A stretch of DNA of 63,147 nucleotides, taken from contig JAABPV010000054.1 in assembly GCA_011391865.1 (NCBI GenBank), forward strand, positions 1-63,147, in the 5' to 3' direction. A model generated the notes under the pieces. The model saw only the letters and a program-made list of their open reading frames with translations. It had not been told where the DNA came from and did no database searches. Positions 48,843 through 57,809 of this stretch are shown in pieces. The position numbers and the translations under genes are program-made. The first letter of the stretch is position 1. Each line of letters begins with the position of its first letter. This DNA is from Desulfobulbaceae bacterium. Its GTDB lineage: Bacteria > Desulfobacterota > Desulfobulbia > Desulfobulbales > Desulfobulbaceae.

Positions 48843-49610
48843 TCAGGCCGCTCCGCTGTCTGACGACGGCGGCGACTGATTTTTCCGCCGCATCAGCCCG
48901 TACAGCTCCAGCAGCGGCCCGGAAGCGGCGTAGCTGAGGGCGGCGATGAACAGCGTCACCGGCGGCTCAGAGGCGAGTACCACCAAGATGAGAATAATGC
49001 CGACCAGCGCATGAAAACGCCGCTCGCGGGGAATGTGGATTTTCTTGAAGCTCCGGTAGCGGTGGTTGGAAATCATCAGGTAGGAGAGCAGATAGACCAG
49101 CAGCAGGATGGAGATGTGCCGCACGGTGCCCTCCGCGCCCAAGTGGCGGGAAAACATCACCGCTGTGGCTACGGCTCCGGCGGCGGCAGGGCACGGCAGG
49201 CCGACGAAATCATAATTCTTCTGTTTCTCCGGCTGCGGCGGCGCGGCGGCGAGAGTGTTGAAACGGGCCAGGCGCAGGGCGGTTGTCGCGACATAAAGAA
49301 AAGCGGCCAGCCAGCCGTAGCGGCCATAGGGTTTCAAAGCCCAGAGATAAGCGAGCAAACCCGGTGCCACGCCGAAAGAGACCATGTCGCAGAGCGAATC
49401 CAGCTGCATCCCGAAGTTGGAGGTCGAACCGGTCATTCGGGCAACCCTGCCGTCTAAGCCGTCAAAGATGGCCGCAATGATGATTGCCACCGCTGCGGTG
49501 TAAAACTGGCCGTTGATTGAGGCGACCATCGAATAAAAACCGCTGAAGAGGCTGGCGACGGTCAATGTGCAGGGGAGGAGAAAAGCGCGGCTGGGCTGGG
49601 GCAGTTCCAT
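48843..49610 (-). CDS. pssA: CDP-diacylglycerol-serine O-phosphatidyltransferase
   Basis: Membrane enzyme of phosphatidylserine and hence phosphatidylethanolamine synthesis, type II (Bacillus-like). 255 aa with about seven helices. The CDP-alcohol motif D-G-x2-A-R-x8-G-x3-D-x3-D is complete in FDGLDGRVARMTGSTSNFGM followed by QLDSLCD. The ATG at 49610 starts the conserved part; an upstream in-frame start at 49679 is not needed. No psd gene in the window. Confidence 0.93.
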   Translation of the reverse strand: MELPQPSRAFLLPCTLTVASLFSGFYSMVASINGQFYTAAVAIIIAAIFDGLDGRVARMTGSTSNFGMQLDSLCDMVSFGVAPGLLAYLWALKPYGRYGWLAAFLYVATTALRLARFNTLAAAPPQPEKQKNYDFVGLPCPAAAGAVATAVMFSRHLGAEGTVRHISILLLVYLLSYLMISNHRYRSFKKIHIPRERRFHALVGIILILVVLASEPPVTLFIAALSYAASGPLLELYGLMRRKNQSPPSSDSGAA

Positions 49611-49724
49611 TATGGCGGCTCGCTGGCAGGAGAAATCTGAGGCAGCAGGCGGACGCTCGGCCCGCCCTGCGCAGGGCAATATTATACCTGCAAGGCGGAG
49701 TTCTGCAACAGAATACGGCCCGGC

Positions 49725-50210
49725 TCAGAGCTGCCCGCGCAGCCAGAGTTCGACCTGCGCCGGAGAGGGCAGCAGGCCCGCGCATTTGATCGCGCCGTTG
49801 ATCATCAGGGTCGGAGTTTTGGTCACGCCGTGCCGCCCGATCTCGTCCGGGTCGTAAATCTGCTCCACGTCCGCCGCTATTTCCAGCCGGTCGAGCAGCT
49901 CGATCAGCATCGTATACAGGCGGTTGCAGCTGACGCAGCCCGTGCCGAAGATGCGGATGACTAAACCTTCCTCGCCGCCGGACTCCGTGCCGCAGTGCTT
50001 GCGCCAGGCGGCCAGCAGGGCTTCGCGGTACTGCGCCTCGCAGCCGGGCGGGATGTAGTTTTCGTCTTTGATTTTCGCGAAGAGAAAGTCCGCCGCCTCA
50101 GCATCAGCCAGCTGCTGTCTGGCGGCGGCGTACAACGCGGCATCAAGACCGACCAAGCCGACGCTGGCCTTGCCGATGCGGATGAAACGGGACGCGGGAA
50201 TGTCGGGCAT
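49725..50210 (-). CDS. Thioredoxin-like protein with CxxC
   Basis: 161 aa. The C-terminal 80 residues are a small thioredoxin fold (IRIFGTGCVSCNRLYTMLIE with CVSC, and the cis-Pro loop TKTPTLMING), like the thioredoxin_3 class. The N-terminal half (SRFIRIGKASVGLVGLDAAL; ENYIPPGCEAQYREALLAAW) is unusual and resembles C-terminal domains of other redox proteins. Cytosolic. It starts 2 bp past the stop of the DedA-like gene. Confidence 0.82.
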   Translation of the reverse strand: MPDIPASRFIRIGKASVGLVGLDAALYAAARQQLADAEAADFLFAKIKDENYIPPGCEAQYREALLAAWRKHCGTESGGEEGLVIRIFGTGCVSCNRLYTMLIELLDRLEIAADVEQIYDPDEIGRHGVTKTPTLMINGAIKCAGLLPSPAQVELWLRGQL

Positions 50211-50211
50211 C

Positions 50212-50844
50212 TCAGAGCGCAAATTTCATCAGGGCGAAGCCGCCGATGAGCAGAAGCAGAAAAACGATGGTCAGAATGTTGAAATATTTGCTGATGAAAT
50301 GCTGCACCGGCGCGCCGAACTTGTAGATAAGTGCCGCGACGAGGAAAAAGCGGGCCGCGCGCGAGACAATCGAGGCGAGTATGAAGGTGAGAAAATTGAC
50401 CTTGCACACCCCTGCCGTGATGGTGAAGAGCTTGTACGGCAGCGGCGTGAAGCCTGCGGCGGCCACGGCCAGCGCGTCATGCTGCTGATACATGTTTCGC
50501 ACCATGTCGTATTTTTCCGTCAGCCCGTACAGCGAGACGATTTTCATGCCGAGCGTGTCCATGAACGCTAGGCCGAGACCGTAGCCGAGCGCGCCGCCGA
50601 TGACCGAACCGACGGTGCAGACCGCCGCAAATTTGAACGACTTCTTCGGTGCGCCCACGCAGAGGGCGATGAGGAAGACATCCGGCGGGATGGGGAAAAA
50701 GGAGGACTCGGCCAAGGCGATGAAAAAAAAGACCCACAGTCCAGCAGGAGTCTGTATCCATTCCATGCAGCGGATGTAGACGCGCTGCATCAAGGACAAT
50801 CTTGCCGCCTCAGCGGCCTGCTGCTGTTTCTCAGGCTCACTCAT
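50212..50844 (-). CDS. DedA/VTT-family membrane protein (YqaA type)
   Basis: 210 aa with four to five helices. SSFFPIPPDVFLIALCVG and the re-entrant VAAAGFTPLPYKLFTITAG are the family's two half-repeats (F-x-P-x-P...). DedA proteins scramble or flip lipids, including the carrier lipid. It overlaps the BamE-like gene by 4 bp. Confidence 0.9.
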   Translation of the reverse strand: MSEPEKQQQAAEAARLSLMQRVYIRCMEWIQTPAGLWVFFFIALAESSFFPIPPDVFLIALCVGAPKKSFKFAAVCTVGSVIGGALGYGLGLAFMDTLGMKIVSLYGLTEKYDMVRNMYQQHDALAVAAAGFTPLPYKLFTITAGVCKVNFLTFILASIVSRAARFFLVAALIYKFGAPVQHFISKYFNILTIVFLLLLIGGFALMKFAL

Positions 50845-51218
50845 TTGACCGGCTCCCATTCGGCATCTTTTTTCCAGCTCAGATCATCCTTTTTCAGAAG
50901 GCGGAACTCGCAGCTGGTAACCTGATCGCCGTTCAGGATGACGATCACCATTTCCTGCCGCTCCGGGTCCGCCAGCTTACCCACCAACGGCAGGCTGCCT
51001 ATCTGGCCCTGTCGGCTTTCAGCATACAGAAACTCCTCCATGTCCGGCCCCACTGTGCGGCGGCCGTCCGGCTCGCCCAGATAGCGCAGCACATCCTTGC
51101 GGGTGGACTCTCCCGCCTTGATCAGAGCCGCGTCCGAGGCCAGATGGCGCACCGGCTTGTAAGAACAGCCGACAGGCAGGATAAGGCAGGCCAGCATTCC
51201 GATGATCATCCGCCGCAT
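50841..51218 (-). CDS. SmpA/OmlA (BamE)-like lipoprotein
   Basis: 125 aa. Signal with a Cys after LPVG (C18), then a single SmpA/OmlA domain: IKAGESTRKDVLRYLGEPDGRR, FLYAESRQGQIG, VIVILNGDQVTSCEF. In the Bam complex this fold helps insert outer-membrane proteins; related lipoproteins have other roles. GGAGG precedes the ATG at 51218. It shares a transcript with the DedA-like and thioredoxin-like genes. Confidence 0.78.
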   Translation of the reverse strand: MRRMIIGMLACLILPVGCSYKPVRHLASDAALIKAGESTRKDVLRYLGEPDGRRTVGPDMEEFLYAESRQGQIGSLPLVGKLADPERQEMVIVILNGDQVTSCEFRLLKKDDLSWKKDAEWEPVK

Positions 51219-51444
51219 GACAGAAACCTCCGCTGAATGGATTCGGAAAAAAATGAGCGGCTGAAGCGCGTTCAGCCACTGAATTGAAAACCGCTTCATC
51301 TTACACGGTCAGCGGCAAAGGTTCAACATGGGCCTGCGTTTTCATCCTTGTTCTCTTCCGGCGTTCCGCTTTACAGTTGCGCCGCCCGCCTGCTCCGGGT
51401 ACTCTTTCAGGAACGCTTCAGCCTCTTTTCTCTCCGTCTTAACC

Positions 51445-52191
51445 ATGCATAAAACCCATCAGGCCGTCAGCGGCAAAGGCTCGCCCTTGGCCAAATATCA
51501 GGATGTGATGGTCGGCAGCCGCTCTTGGGCCGCGCTGCTTTATTACGAGTGGTGCATGCTGCTGGGGCCGCTGCCCGGAGCCATTGGAATGCTGCTGCGG
51601 CAGCTCTTTTGGCCGCGCCTCTTCGCCGAATGCGGCAAGGGCTGCCTCTTCGCGCCCGGCATCATCCTCCGCCATCCGGGCCGCATCAGCCTTGGCTCGT
51701 CCGTGGTCATCAGCGAGGGCTGCGTCCTCGATGCCCGGCACAGCAGCGCGGCGGTCTCCATCCGTATCGGCGACAATGTAATTTTGTCCAGCAACGTCAT
51801 GCTCTCCTGCAAAAACGGCACGATAGATATCGGCGACAACTGCGGCTTCAATTCGCAGGCCATTATCCAGTCCTGCGGCGGCTGCCCGGTGAACATCGGC
51901 CCGGACTGCATTTTCGGCCAGCAGTGCTTTGTGATCGGCGGCGGCAGCTATCATCTTGACCGTTTGGATATTCCCATCTGGAAGCAGGGCAACCGTGTTG
52001 ACGGCGGCGTGCGGCTGGAAGGGGATGTCTGGCTGGGTGGAAAGGTCACGGTTTTGGGCGGCGTGACGATGGGCCGGGGCAGCGTGGCCGGAGCGGGCGC
52101 GGTGCTGACCAAATCCGTTGCGCCGTACACCATTTCCGCCGGGGTGCCTGCCAAGGTTATCAAAACTCGGACAGCGGAGCCGCAGGCATGA
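51445..52191 (+). CDS. Left-handed beta-helix acyltransferase
   Basis: 248 aa. Hexapeptide repeats occupy about residues 75-235: ISLGSSVVISEGCVLDA, VSIRIGDNVILSSNVML, GTIDIGDNCGFNSQAII, VRLEGDVWLGGKVTVLGGV, GRGSVAGAGAVLT. The C-terminal PYTISAGVPAKVIK is the usual trimer cap. It is an O-acetyl- or other acyltransferase acting on a sugar, first gene of the 51.4-59.5 kb operon. The ATG at 51445 has no clear ribosome binding site. It overlaps the next gene by 4 bp. Confidence 0.88.
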   Translation: MHKTHQAVSGKGSPLAKYQDVMVGSRSWAALLYYEWCMLLGPLPGAIGMLLRQLFWPRLFAECGKGCLFAPGIILRHPGRISLGSSVVISEGCVLDARHSSAAVSIRIGDNVILSSNVMLSCKNGTIDIGDNCGFNSQAIIQSCGGCPVNIGPDCIFGQQCFVIGGGSYHLDRLDIPIWKQGNRVDGGVRLEGDVWLGGKVTVLGGVTMGRGSVAGAGAVLTKSVAPYTISAGVPAKVIKTRTAEPQA

Positions 52192-53165
52192 GCCGGACAG
52201 CGAAACAATGGTTGCTGCTCGGCGGCAAAATGCTCTTCAGCGGCACGCTGATGTTCCTGCTCTATCGGAAGATTCCGGCGGGCGAGCTGACCGCGCTGCT
52301 GGCCTCGCTCGATCTCCGTTTTCTGCCGCTGATCCTGCTGCTGCTTTTTCTCAACACTGCGGCCAGCGCATGGAAATGGCGGCTTTTCCTGCTTGCGGAC
52401 GGGGTGAACATCCCGCTTGCAACGCTGACCGTCACGTACCTGATCGGCAGCTTTTACAACCTCTTTCTGCCCTCAAACATCGGCGGCGACTCCTACCGGA
52501 TTTACGACATCGCCAAGAAGAGCAGCAGCGGAGTCCGCTCCGCCGCTTCGGTTTTCGCCGACCGCTTTTCCGGCTTTCTCGCCTTGGTCATTCTCAGCCT
52601 GCTTTCTTCGGTACTAGTGGCCCGGCAGTTTGACAACATCTTCTTTTTTCTCGGCCCGCTGCTGATTCTGCTGATTCTGCTGGCCGTGCTGACCGCCTTG
52701 GTCAAAGAAAAACCGGTGCGGCTCTTTCTCGCCGCAACCCGCCTGAACCGCTTCCCGCTCCTTGTCAGCCTGACCGAGAAATTCTTCCTCTCTGTCCAGT
52801 GCTACGGAGCCGACCGCAGGTTGCTGCTCAAGGTGATGGCCATTTCCTTCGCCTTTCAGCTATCGGTGATCACCATCGTCTGGCTGCTGGCTCTTTCCCT
52901 TCATGCGCAGATTTCCTTCTTCTATTTCAGTGCCTTTGTCCCGCTGATAACCTTGCTGGAGGCGGTGCCGATCTCCATCTTCGGCCTCGGTCTGCGCGAC
53001 GCAGGCTACGTCTTTTTCTTCGGCTGGACTGGCATGACCGAACTGCAAACCCGCTCGCTGGCTCTGTTGTTTTTTGGGCTGGCCGTCAGCTATTCCCTTA
53101 TCGGCGGGCTGGCCTATCTGGGCCGGACTTTTGCCGCCGCCAGCAAGGAGAAACTCCCTTCATGA
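52188..53165 (+). CDS. LPG-synthase-TM/AglD2-family membrane protein 1
   Basis: 325 aa with about eight helices. FLPSNIGGDSYRIYDIAKKSS and VFADRFSGFLALVILSLLS are the family landmarks (fNnflPsniGGDvvR ... DRlsGl). The family includes MprF flippase domains and proteins that move glycolipids; no soluble transferase domain is attached here. It overlaps the LbH gene and the next gene, which carries a second copy of the same domain. Confidence 0.88.
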   Translation: MSRTAKQWLLLGGKMLFSGTLMFLLYRKIPAGELTALLASLDLRFLPLILLLLFLNTAASAWKWRLFLLADGVNIPLATLTVTYLIGSFYNLFLPSNIGGDSYRIYDIAKKSSSGVRSAASVFADRFSGFLALVILSLLSSVLVARQFDNIFFFLGPLLILLILLAVLTALVKEKPVRLFLAATRLNRFPLLVSLTEKFFLSVQCYGADRRLLLKVMAISFAFQLSVITIVWLLALSLHAQISFFYFSAFVPLITLLEAVPISIFGLGLRDAGYVFFFGWTGMTELQTRSLALLFFGLAVSYSLIGGLAYLGRTFAAASKEKLPS

Positions 53166-55216
53166 TCCACCGCCACATCCGCAACCTGCTCCTTTCGCTC
53201 GGCGTTTCCCTGCTGCTGCTCGGCCTGCTGCTGAACTGGATGAGCGGCTCGGCGGATCCTGCCCAGCAGCCGCGCCTGCTCTCCCTGCTGGCGGAGACCC
53301 TGCCGCTCTGCGTCGGCCTCTATGTGCTGACCAGCCTCAGCCAAGCGTTTTTCCGCGCCCTCCGCTACCAGCTGATTCTGCGGCATTCCAGCGGCGGGGC
53401 AGACGTGCCGGGCATAGGAAGAATGTTCATCGTCACCCTGAGCCGGAACATGTTTGTGGACATGCTGCCTGCCCGTTTGGGCGAACTGAGCTACATCGCC
53501 ATGCTCAACCGGGGCTTCAAGGTCAGCGCGGAAGCCTGCCTGTCCTCGCTGGCGATAGCCTTTCTTTTCGACCTGATCGCCCTTGCTGTGCTGCTGCTCG
53601 GCATCATGAGCTGGCAACTTGCGACCGCCGCTTTCCAGCCGTGGCTGATCGGCGTGTTTCTGATGATCCTCGCGGTCAGCGCGACCGGTTTGTTTTTCCT
53701 TTTCCCGCTGCTGCATTGGTTCAGCACGAAGCTGGCTCCGCTCCGCGCCCGGCCTTGGGCGGGCAAATTCGTCAAGCTGACGGAAGACACAGCCGCCGCC
53801 CTTGATCAGGCCAAGCAAGCGGGTATTGCAGGCCGGGTGCTCGCTCTCTCGCTGGCAGTGCGGCTGTTCAAATATCTTGGCCTGTACCTGCTCTTTTTCG
53901 GTGTAGCGTCCATCTCTTTCCCGGAGATGAACAAAGAGCTGGCTCCCGTGCTGGTCGCCTTGGTCAGCGCGGAGGCGGGCAGCGCCCTGCCCGTGCCGAC
54001 ATTCATGAGTTTCGGCACTTACGAGGCGGGCGGCGCGTTGGCCCTGACTGCCTTGGGCGCAGCCAAGACCGCCTCGGTGCTGGTCATGCTCGCCCTGCAT
54101 ATCTGGAGCCAAGCCGTTGATTACACGCTGGGCATCGTCGCTGTCGTGCTCTTTATTTTTCTTGTTGGCAGGCAGAATGCCGCGCCAGCGTCGCAGCGGA
54201 AAAAATGGCTGCTGCCGCTGGCCGCCTGCCTGTTCTGCGCCGGGCTGGCGGTGTTTACCCTGCAAGTCCGCAGCGTCAGCAAAATGGGTTCCTTCCGCCC
54301 GCCCAAGCCCGGCGAGCCGCTGCCTGCCGCTGAGGCGGAGCTGGCCGCTGATCCCATCCTTGCCAAACTGCGCGGTTTCGTCATCTGGAGCAGCAACCGC
54401 TTCGGCAGCCATGATTTGGTCATGCTCACCTTGCCGGAGAGAAAACTGAGCCGCTTGACCGACGACCCGCACACCGATTATTTCCCCCGCATCTCGCCGG
54501 ACGGCAGCAAGGTGGTCTTCGCCCGCTCGCAGGAGCCGTGGGTCTCGCAGCGCAACAAATATCCCTGGGATGTCTGGCTGCTCGATCTGCACAGCGGCGC
54601 GAGCCGTCTGCTGGCCAAAAACGGCAACACGCCCACTTGGTCGGCGGACGGCAGGAAGGTCTATTTTCTCCGGCAGGCGAACCAGTTCGTCGAATATGTC
54701 CTTGCCACCGGGAAGGAGACTGTGGTATTTGAAACAGGGAAGAACCTGCCGCTGCCCGCTGCAACGCATTTGGAAACGCCGGTCTGGAGCGAGGCCCGGC
54801 AGACGCTGGCGGTGACAATGCGTAAAAACGGGCCAGTTTACACGTATCTCATCGGGCCGGACAGAACGGTGCGCGAGGTGAACGAGGGCTGCGAGCTGAA
54901 CTGGTCGCCGGACTCCTCCTTCCTCTACCATGTCGGCCACAGCCAGGGCCGCCGCAATGTTTTCTACAAGATCAATCCCGACACGCTGGAGCGGGAGCTG
55001 TGGTTTGACGCGCCGGGCGAATACAGCCACGAGTATTTTCCCAAGCTGTCCAACACCGGCGAGGTGCTCGTCTATGGAGCCAGCACCGGCGGCCATGAGC
55101 ACGACACGGCAGATTACGAAATCTTCCTCTGGCCGATTGGCTCGCCGATGAGCAGCACGGCCCGCCTGAGCTTTCATACCGGCAACGACAACTGGCCGGA
55201 TGTGTTTTTGTATTGA
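53162..55216 (+). CDS. Fusion of LPG-synthase-TM domain and TolB-like beta-propeller
   Basis: 684 aa. Residues 1-325: a second, diverged flippase-like membrane domain (NMFVDMLPARLGELSYIAML; AFLFDLIALAVLLLGIMS; FMSFGTYEAGGALALTALG). After a helix at about 345-360 (WLLPLAACLFCAGLAVFTL) the C-terminal 300 residues form a TolB/WD40-like propeller: LTDDPHTDYFPRISPDGSKVVFARS, TPTWSADGRKVYFLR, ELNWSPDSSFLYHVG, HEYFPKLSNTGEVLVYG. The propeller would face the periplasm. I do not know this domain pair as a standard architecture. It overlaps the previous gene by 4 bp. Confidence 0.85.
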   Translation: MIHRHIRNLLLSLGVSLLLLGLLLNWMSGSADPAQQPRLLSLLAETLPLCVGLYVLTSLSQAFFRALRYQLILRHSSGGADVPGIGRMFIVTLSRNMFVDMLPARLGELSYIAMLNRGFKVSAEACLSSLAIAFLFDLIALAVLLLGIMSWQLATAAFQPWLIGVFLMILAVSATGLFFLFPLLHWFSTKLAPLRARPWAGKFVKLTEDTAAALDQAKQAGIAGRVLALSLAVRLFKYLGLYLLFFGVASISFPEMNKELAPVLVALVSAEAGSALPVPTFMSFGTYEAGGALALTALGAAKTASVLVMLALHIWSQAVDYTLGIVAVVLFIFLVGRQNAAPASQRKKWLLPLAACLFCAGLAVFTLQVRSVSKMGSFRPPKPGEPLPAAEAELAADPILAKLRGFVIWSSNRFGSHDLVMLTLPERKLSRLTDDPHTDYFPRISPDGSKVVFARSQEPWVSQRNKYPWDVWLLDLHSGASRLLAKNGNTPTWSADGRKVYFLRQANQFVEYVLATGKETVVFETGKNLPLPAATHLETPVWSEARQTLAVTMRKNGPVYTYLIGPDRTVREVNEGCELNWSPDSSFLYHVGHSQGRRNVFYKINPDTLERELWFDAPGEYSHEYFPKLSNTGEVLVYGASTGGHEHDTADYEIFLWPIGSPMSSTARLSFHTGNDNWPDVFLY

Positions 55217-55227
55217 CGGAACAAATT

Positions 55228-55803
55228 ATGTGCATAGGCAAAGAAAGTCAGAATATTTACGATTATGTTCATTCGCTCTCTTCAAAAGAGCATCAAATAT
55301 TATTTGAAAATGAAGAAATATATTCTGCTTATTATGTAAGTATGTATCTGATTCAAGATACATATGGAGCTATACTATCGCATCGAGAGAGAGGCTTCTC
55401 GATAGATCCGCTTATAGCTTATATTGAATTTTGGGGAATAATGCAGGCGATTATTATTCAACAAGATTCAATATCTGAGTTGTATCATAGTGTTACTTGG
55501 AGTAAACATTCAACTGAAAATCTAAAAAATTGGCAAGAAATAAGGCGATTACGAAATATCTGCGCCGGTCATCCAGCACGAAAAGATAGACCTAAAGGAG
55601 AACCATTAACTCGAACTTTTATGGGTAGAGGCTTCGGAAATTATTCTGAATTTGTTTATGAAAAATGGGAACATCCTGATAAAACCACTCATCCTCGTGT
55701 GAAATTGTCAGAATTAATTTCGTCATATGAGCATGAAGCTGAAAAAGAGTTAAATTGCATCTATCAACATATGCAAACATATATAACGTATAGTTTAAAA
55801 TGA
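55228..55803 (+). CDS. AT-rich HEPN-like protein inserted in the glycan operon
   Basis: 191 aa, all-helical by composition, with a candidate HEPN RNase motif R-x5-H in IRRLRNICAGHPARK (R109 to H115), preceded by NWQEIRR and followed by RPKGEPLTRTFMG. HEPN proteins are often RNases of toxin-antitoxin or abortive-infection systems, but this one lacks a recognisable partner. The gene is far AT-richer than both neighbours. Even so it fits tightly: 11 bp after the upstream stop and a 4-bp overlap with the next ATG. An in-frame TTG at 55213 would make it overlap upstream too. Confidence 0.6.
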   Translation: MCIGKESQNIYDYVHSLSSKEHQILFENEEIYSAYYVSMYLIQDTYGAILSHRERGFSIDPLIAYIEFWGIMQAIIIQQDSISELYHSVTWSKHSTENLKNWQEIRRLRNICAGHPARKDRPKGEPLTRTFMGRGFGNYSEFVYEKWEHPDKTTHPRVKLSELISSYEHEAEKELNCIYQHMQTYITYSLK

Positions 55804-56759
55804 TACTCTCCGTCGTCATCCCGATCTACAACGAAGAAGAAAACATCAATCCGCTCTACGACGAGCTGAAAGGTGTTTTGAAAACCATTGCCTGCGAGCA
55901 CGAAATCGTCTTTGTGGACGACGGCTCAAAGGACAGCAGCCTTGCTTTGCTGGAGAAAATCCAGCAGCAGGACGACAACGTGGTGGTGGTGTCCTTCCGC
56001 CGCAACTTCGGCCAGACCGCCGCCATGTCCGCCGGCTTCGCATACGCCAGCGGCGACGTGATCGCGACCATGGACGGCGACATGCAGAACGATCCGCACG
56101 ATCTGCCCAATTTTCTCGCCAAGATGGAGCAGGAGGGCTGCGATTTGGTCAGCGGCTGGCGGCACAAGCGGCAGGATCCCTTCCTCAACCGTCGCCTGCC
56201 CTCGATGATCGCCAACAAGATCATCTCCGTCGTCACCGGCGTGCATCTGCATGACTACGGCTGCACCCTGAAAACCTTCAGGAAAGAGATCACTCAAGGC
56301 ATTCATCTCTACGGCGAGATGCACCGCTTCATCCCGGCTATTGCCAGTGGCGTGGGCGGCAAAATCATGGAAATCCGCGCCAATCACCGGCCCCGGCGTT
56401 TCGGCAAATCGAAGTACGGCATCTCGCGGACGCTGCGGGTGGTGCTTGACCTGATGACGGTCAAATTCCTCCTCAGCTACGGCACCCGGCCCATCCATGT
56501 TTTCGGCATGTTGGGCATGATCAGCGGCGGCCTCGGCTTCGCCATCGCCCTGCTGATGACCATCCAGCGAACGTTCTTCGGGATGCCGATGTCTGACCGG
56601 CCCCTGCTCCTGCTGGCCGTGCTGCTCCTCTTCATGGGCATCCAGTTCGTTTCCATCGGCCTGCTGGGCGAATTGCAGGTTCGTACCTATCACGAATCGC
56701 AGGGCAAGCCGATCTACGTGGTGCGCAAGGTGCTGGGCGGCAGACAGGGCGAGCCGTGA
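55800..56759 (+). CDS. Polyprenyl-phosphate glycosyltransferase (GT2, DPM/GtrB-like)
   Basis: 319 aa. LSVVIPIYNEEENINPL, EIVFVDDGSKDSSL, FRRNFGQTAAMSAGF, DGDMQNDPHDLP and GWRHKRQDPFLNRRLPS mark the catalytic domain; two C-terminal helices (about 232-253 and 265-290) anchor it. It resembles, but is clearly distinct from, the 41705 gene. Makes a polyprenyl-P-sugar for the membrane transferase at 57810. It overlaps the following gene by 4 bp. Confidence 0.92.
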   Translation: MILSVVIPIYNEEENINPLYDELKGVLKTIACEHEIVFVDDGSKDSSLALLEKIQQQDDNVVVVSFRRNFGQTAAMSAGFAYASGDVIATMDGDMQNDPHDLPNFLAKMEQEGCDLVSGWRHKRQDPFLNRRLPSMIANKIISVVTGVHLHDYGCTLKTFRKEITQGIHLYGEMHRFIPAIASGVGGKIMEIRANHRPRRFGKSKYGISRTLRVVLDLMTVKFLLSYGTRPIHVFGMLGMISGGLGFAIALLMTIQRTFFGMPMSDRPLLLLAVLLLFMGIQFVSIGLLGELQVRTYHESQGKPIYVVRKVLGGRQGEP

Positions 56760-57802
56760 GCGACGTGCTGGAGGCGGTCAACATCGTCATCCCCAACTGG
56801 AACGGGCTGCGTTTCCTGCCCGACTGCTTGGCCTCCATCGAGCGGCAGCAGTGCTTAGACTGGCGGATCACGGTGGTGGACAACGGCTCCACTGACGGCT
56901 CAGTTGAGTATCTGCGCAAAGCGCATCCGAAAGTCCATCTTATCAGCCTGCCGGAAAACCGGGGCTTCAGCGCGGCGGTGAACGCAGGAATCCTCAGCAG
57001 CACCTGCCCTTTTGTCTTTCTGCTCAACAACGACACCGAGCTGTCCATGAGCTGCCTGCGGCGGCTGCTTACCGCCGCCCAAGACCTGCCAGATATCGCC
57101 TTCTTCGCCCCCAGAATGCTCTGCTTCCACAACCGCTCTGTGCTCGACGGGGCTGGCGATGCCTACTTGCGCGGCGGAGCGGGCTACCGGCTTGGCACGA
57201 TGGAGCTGAACAACGGCGCCTACAGCCAGCCTGGGCCGGTGTTCGGAGCCTGCGCAGGCGCGGCCCTGTACCGGCGCAGCCTCTTCGACAGCGTCGGTCT
57301 TTTTGACGAAGACTTTTTCGCCTACTTGGAGGATGTCGACTTCAACCTACGCCTGAACCGGGCGGGCTGCAAGGGCTGGTACGTCCCGACTGCAAAGGTC
57401 TACCACATCGGCAGCGCGACCAGCGGCTCCAAGTTCAATCCCTTCACCGTCCGGCTGTCAACGAGAAACTCCTTCTACATCCTGCTCAAGCATTACCCGC
57501 TTCCCCTTTTTCTCCGCTTTCTGCCGGTGATTGTGATCTATCAGCTCTGCTGGTTTTTCGTCATGGTGAAAAAGAAGCATCTCCGGGCCTACTGCGCCGG
57601 TGCCTGCCAAGCTCTGGCCGCGTCCGGCAGAATGCGGCGGAAAGGGCAGGAGCTGCGCCGCCATGACCGCCTGAGCGTGAGAGACTTCGCCGCTGTTCTG
57701 CTTCAGGCGGAACGTGCGGCGGTCGCCTCCATCATGCGGCGGCGGCTGGAGCAGGGCAAGGACAACTGGCTGCTGCGCCTGTACGGACTTCTTTTTCTGT
57801 AA
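56756..57802 (+). CDS. GT2 glycosyltransferase, rhamnosyltransferase-like
   Basis: 348 aa, GTG start overlapping the previous stop. NIVIPNWNGLRFLPDCL, VVDNGSTDGSVEYL, LPENRGFSAAVNAGI, LLNNDTELS (DxD equivalent), PVFGACAGAALYRR and DEDFFAYLEDVDFNLRL match the WcaA/RfbF-like family that adds rhamnose or similar sugars to surface polysaccharides. The C-terminus has one helix (FLRFLPVIVIYQLCWFFVMV). Confidence 0.92.
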   Translation: MSDVLEAVNIVIPNWNGLRFLPDCLASIERQQCLDWRITVVDNGSTDGSVEYLRKAHPKVHLISLPENRGFSAAVNAGILSSTCPFVFLLNNDTELSMSCLRRLLTAAQDLPDIAFFAPRMLCFHNRSVLDGAGDAYLRGGAGYRLGTMELNNGAYSQPGPVFGACAGAALYRRSLFDSVGLFDEDFFAYLEDVDFNLRLNRAGCKGWYVPTAKVYHIGSATSGSKFNPFTVRLSTRNSFYILLKHYPLPLFLRFLPVIVIYQLCWFFVMVKKKHLRAYCAGACQALAASGRMRRKGQELRRHDRLSVRDFAAVLLQAERAAVASIMRRRLEQGKDNWLLRLYGLLFL

Positions 57803-57809
57803 GCAGCAC

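Noticed and set aside
53114-55177. 687-codon open frame on the minus strand
   Set aside because: Antisense to the LPG-synthase/propeller gene; composition is biased by GC-rich codons with no recognisable motif or start signal.
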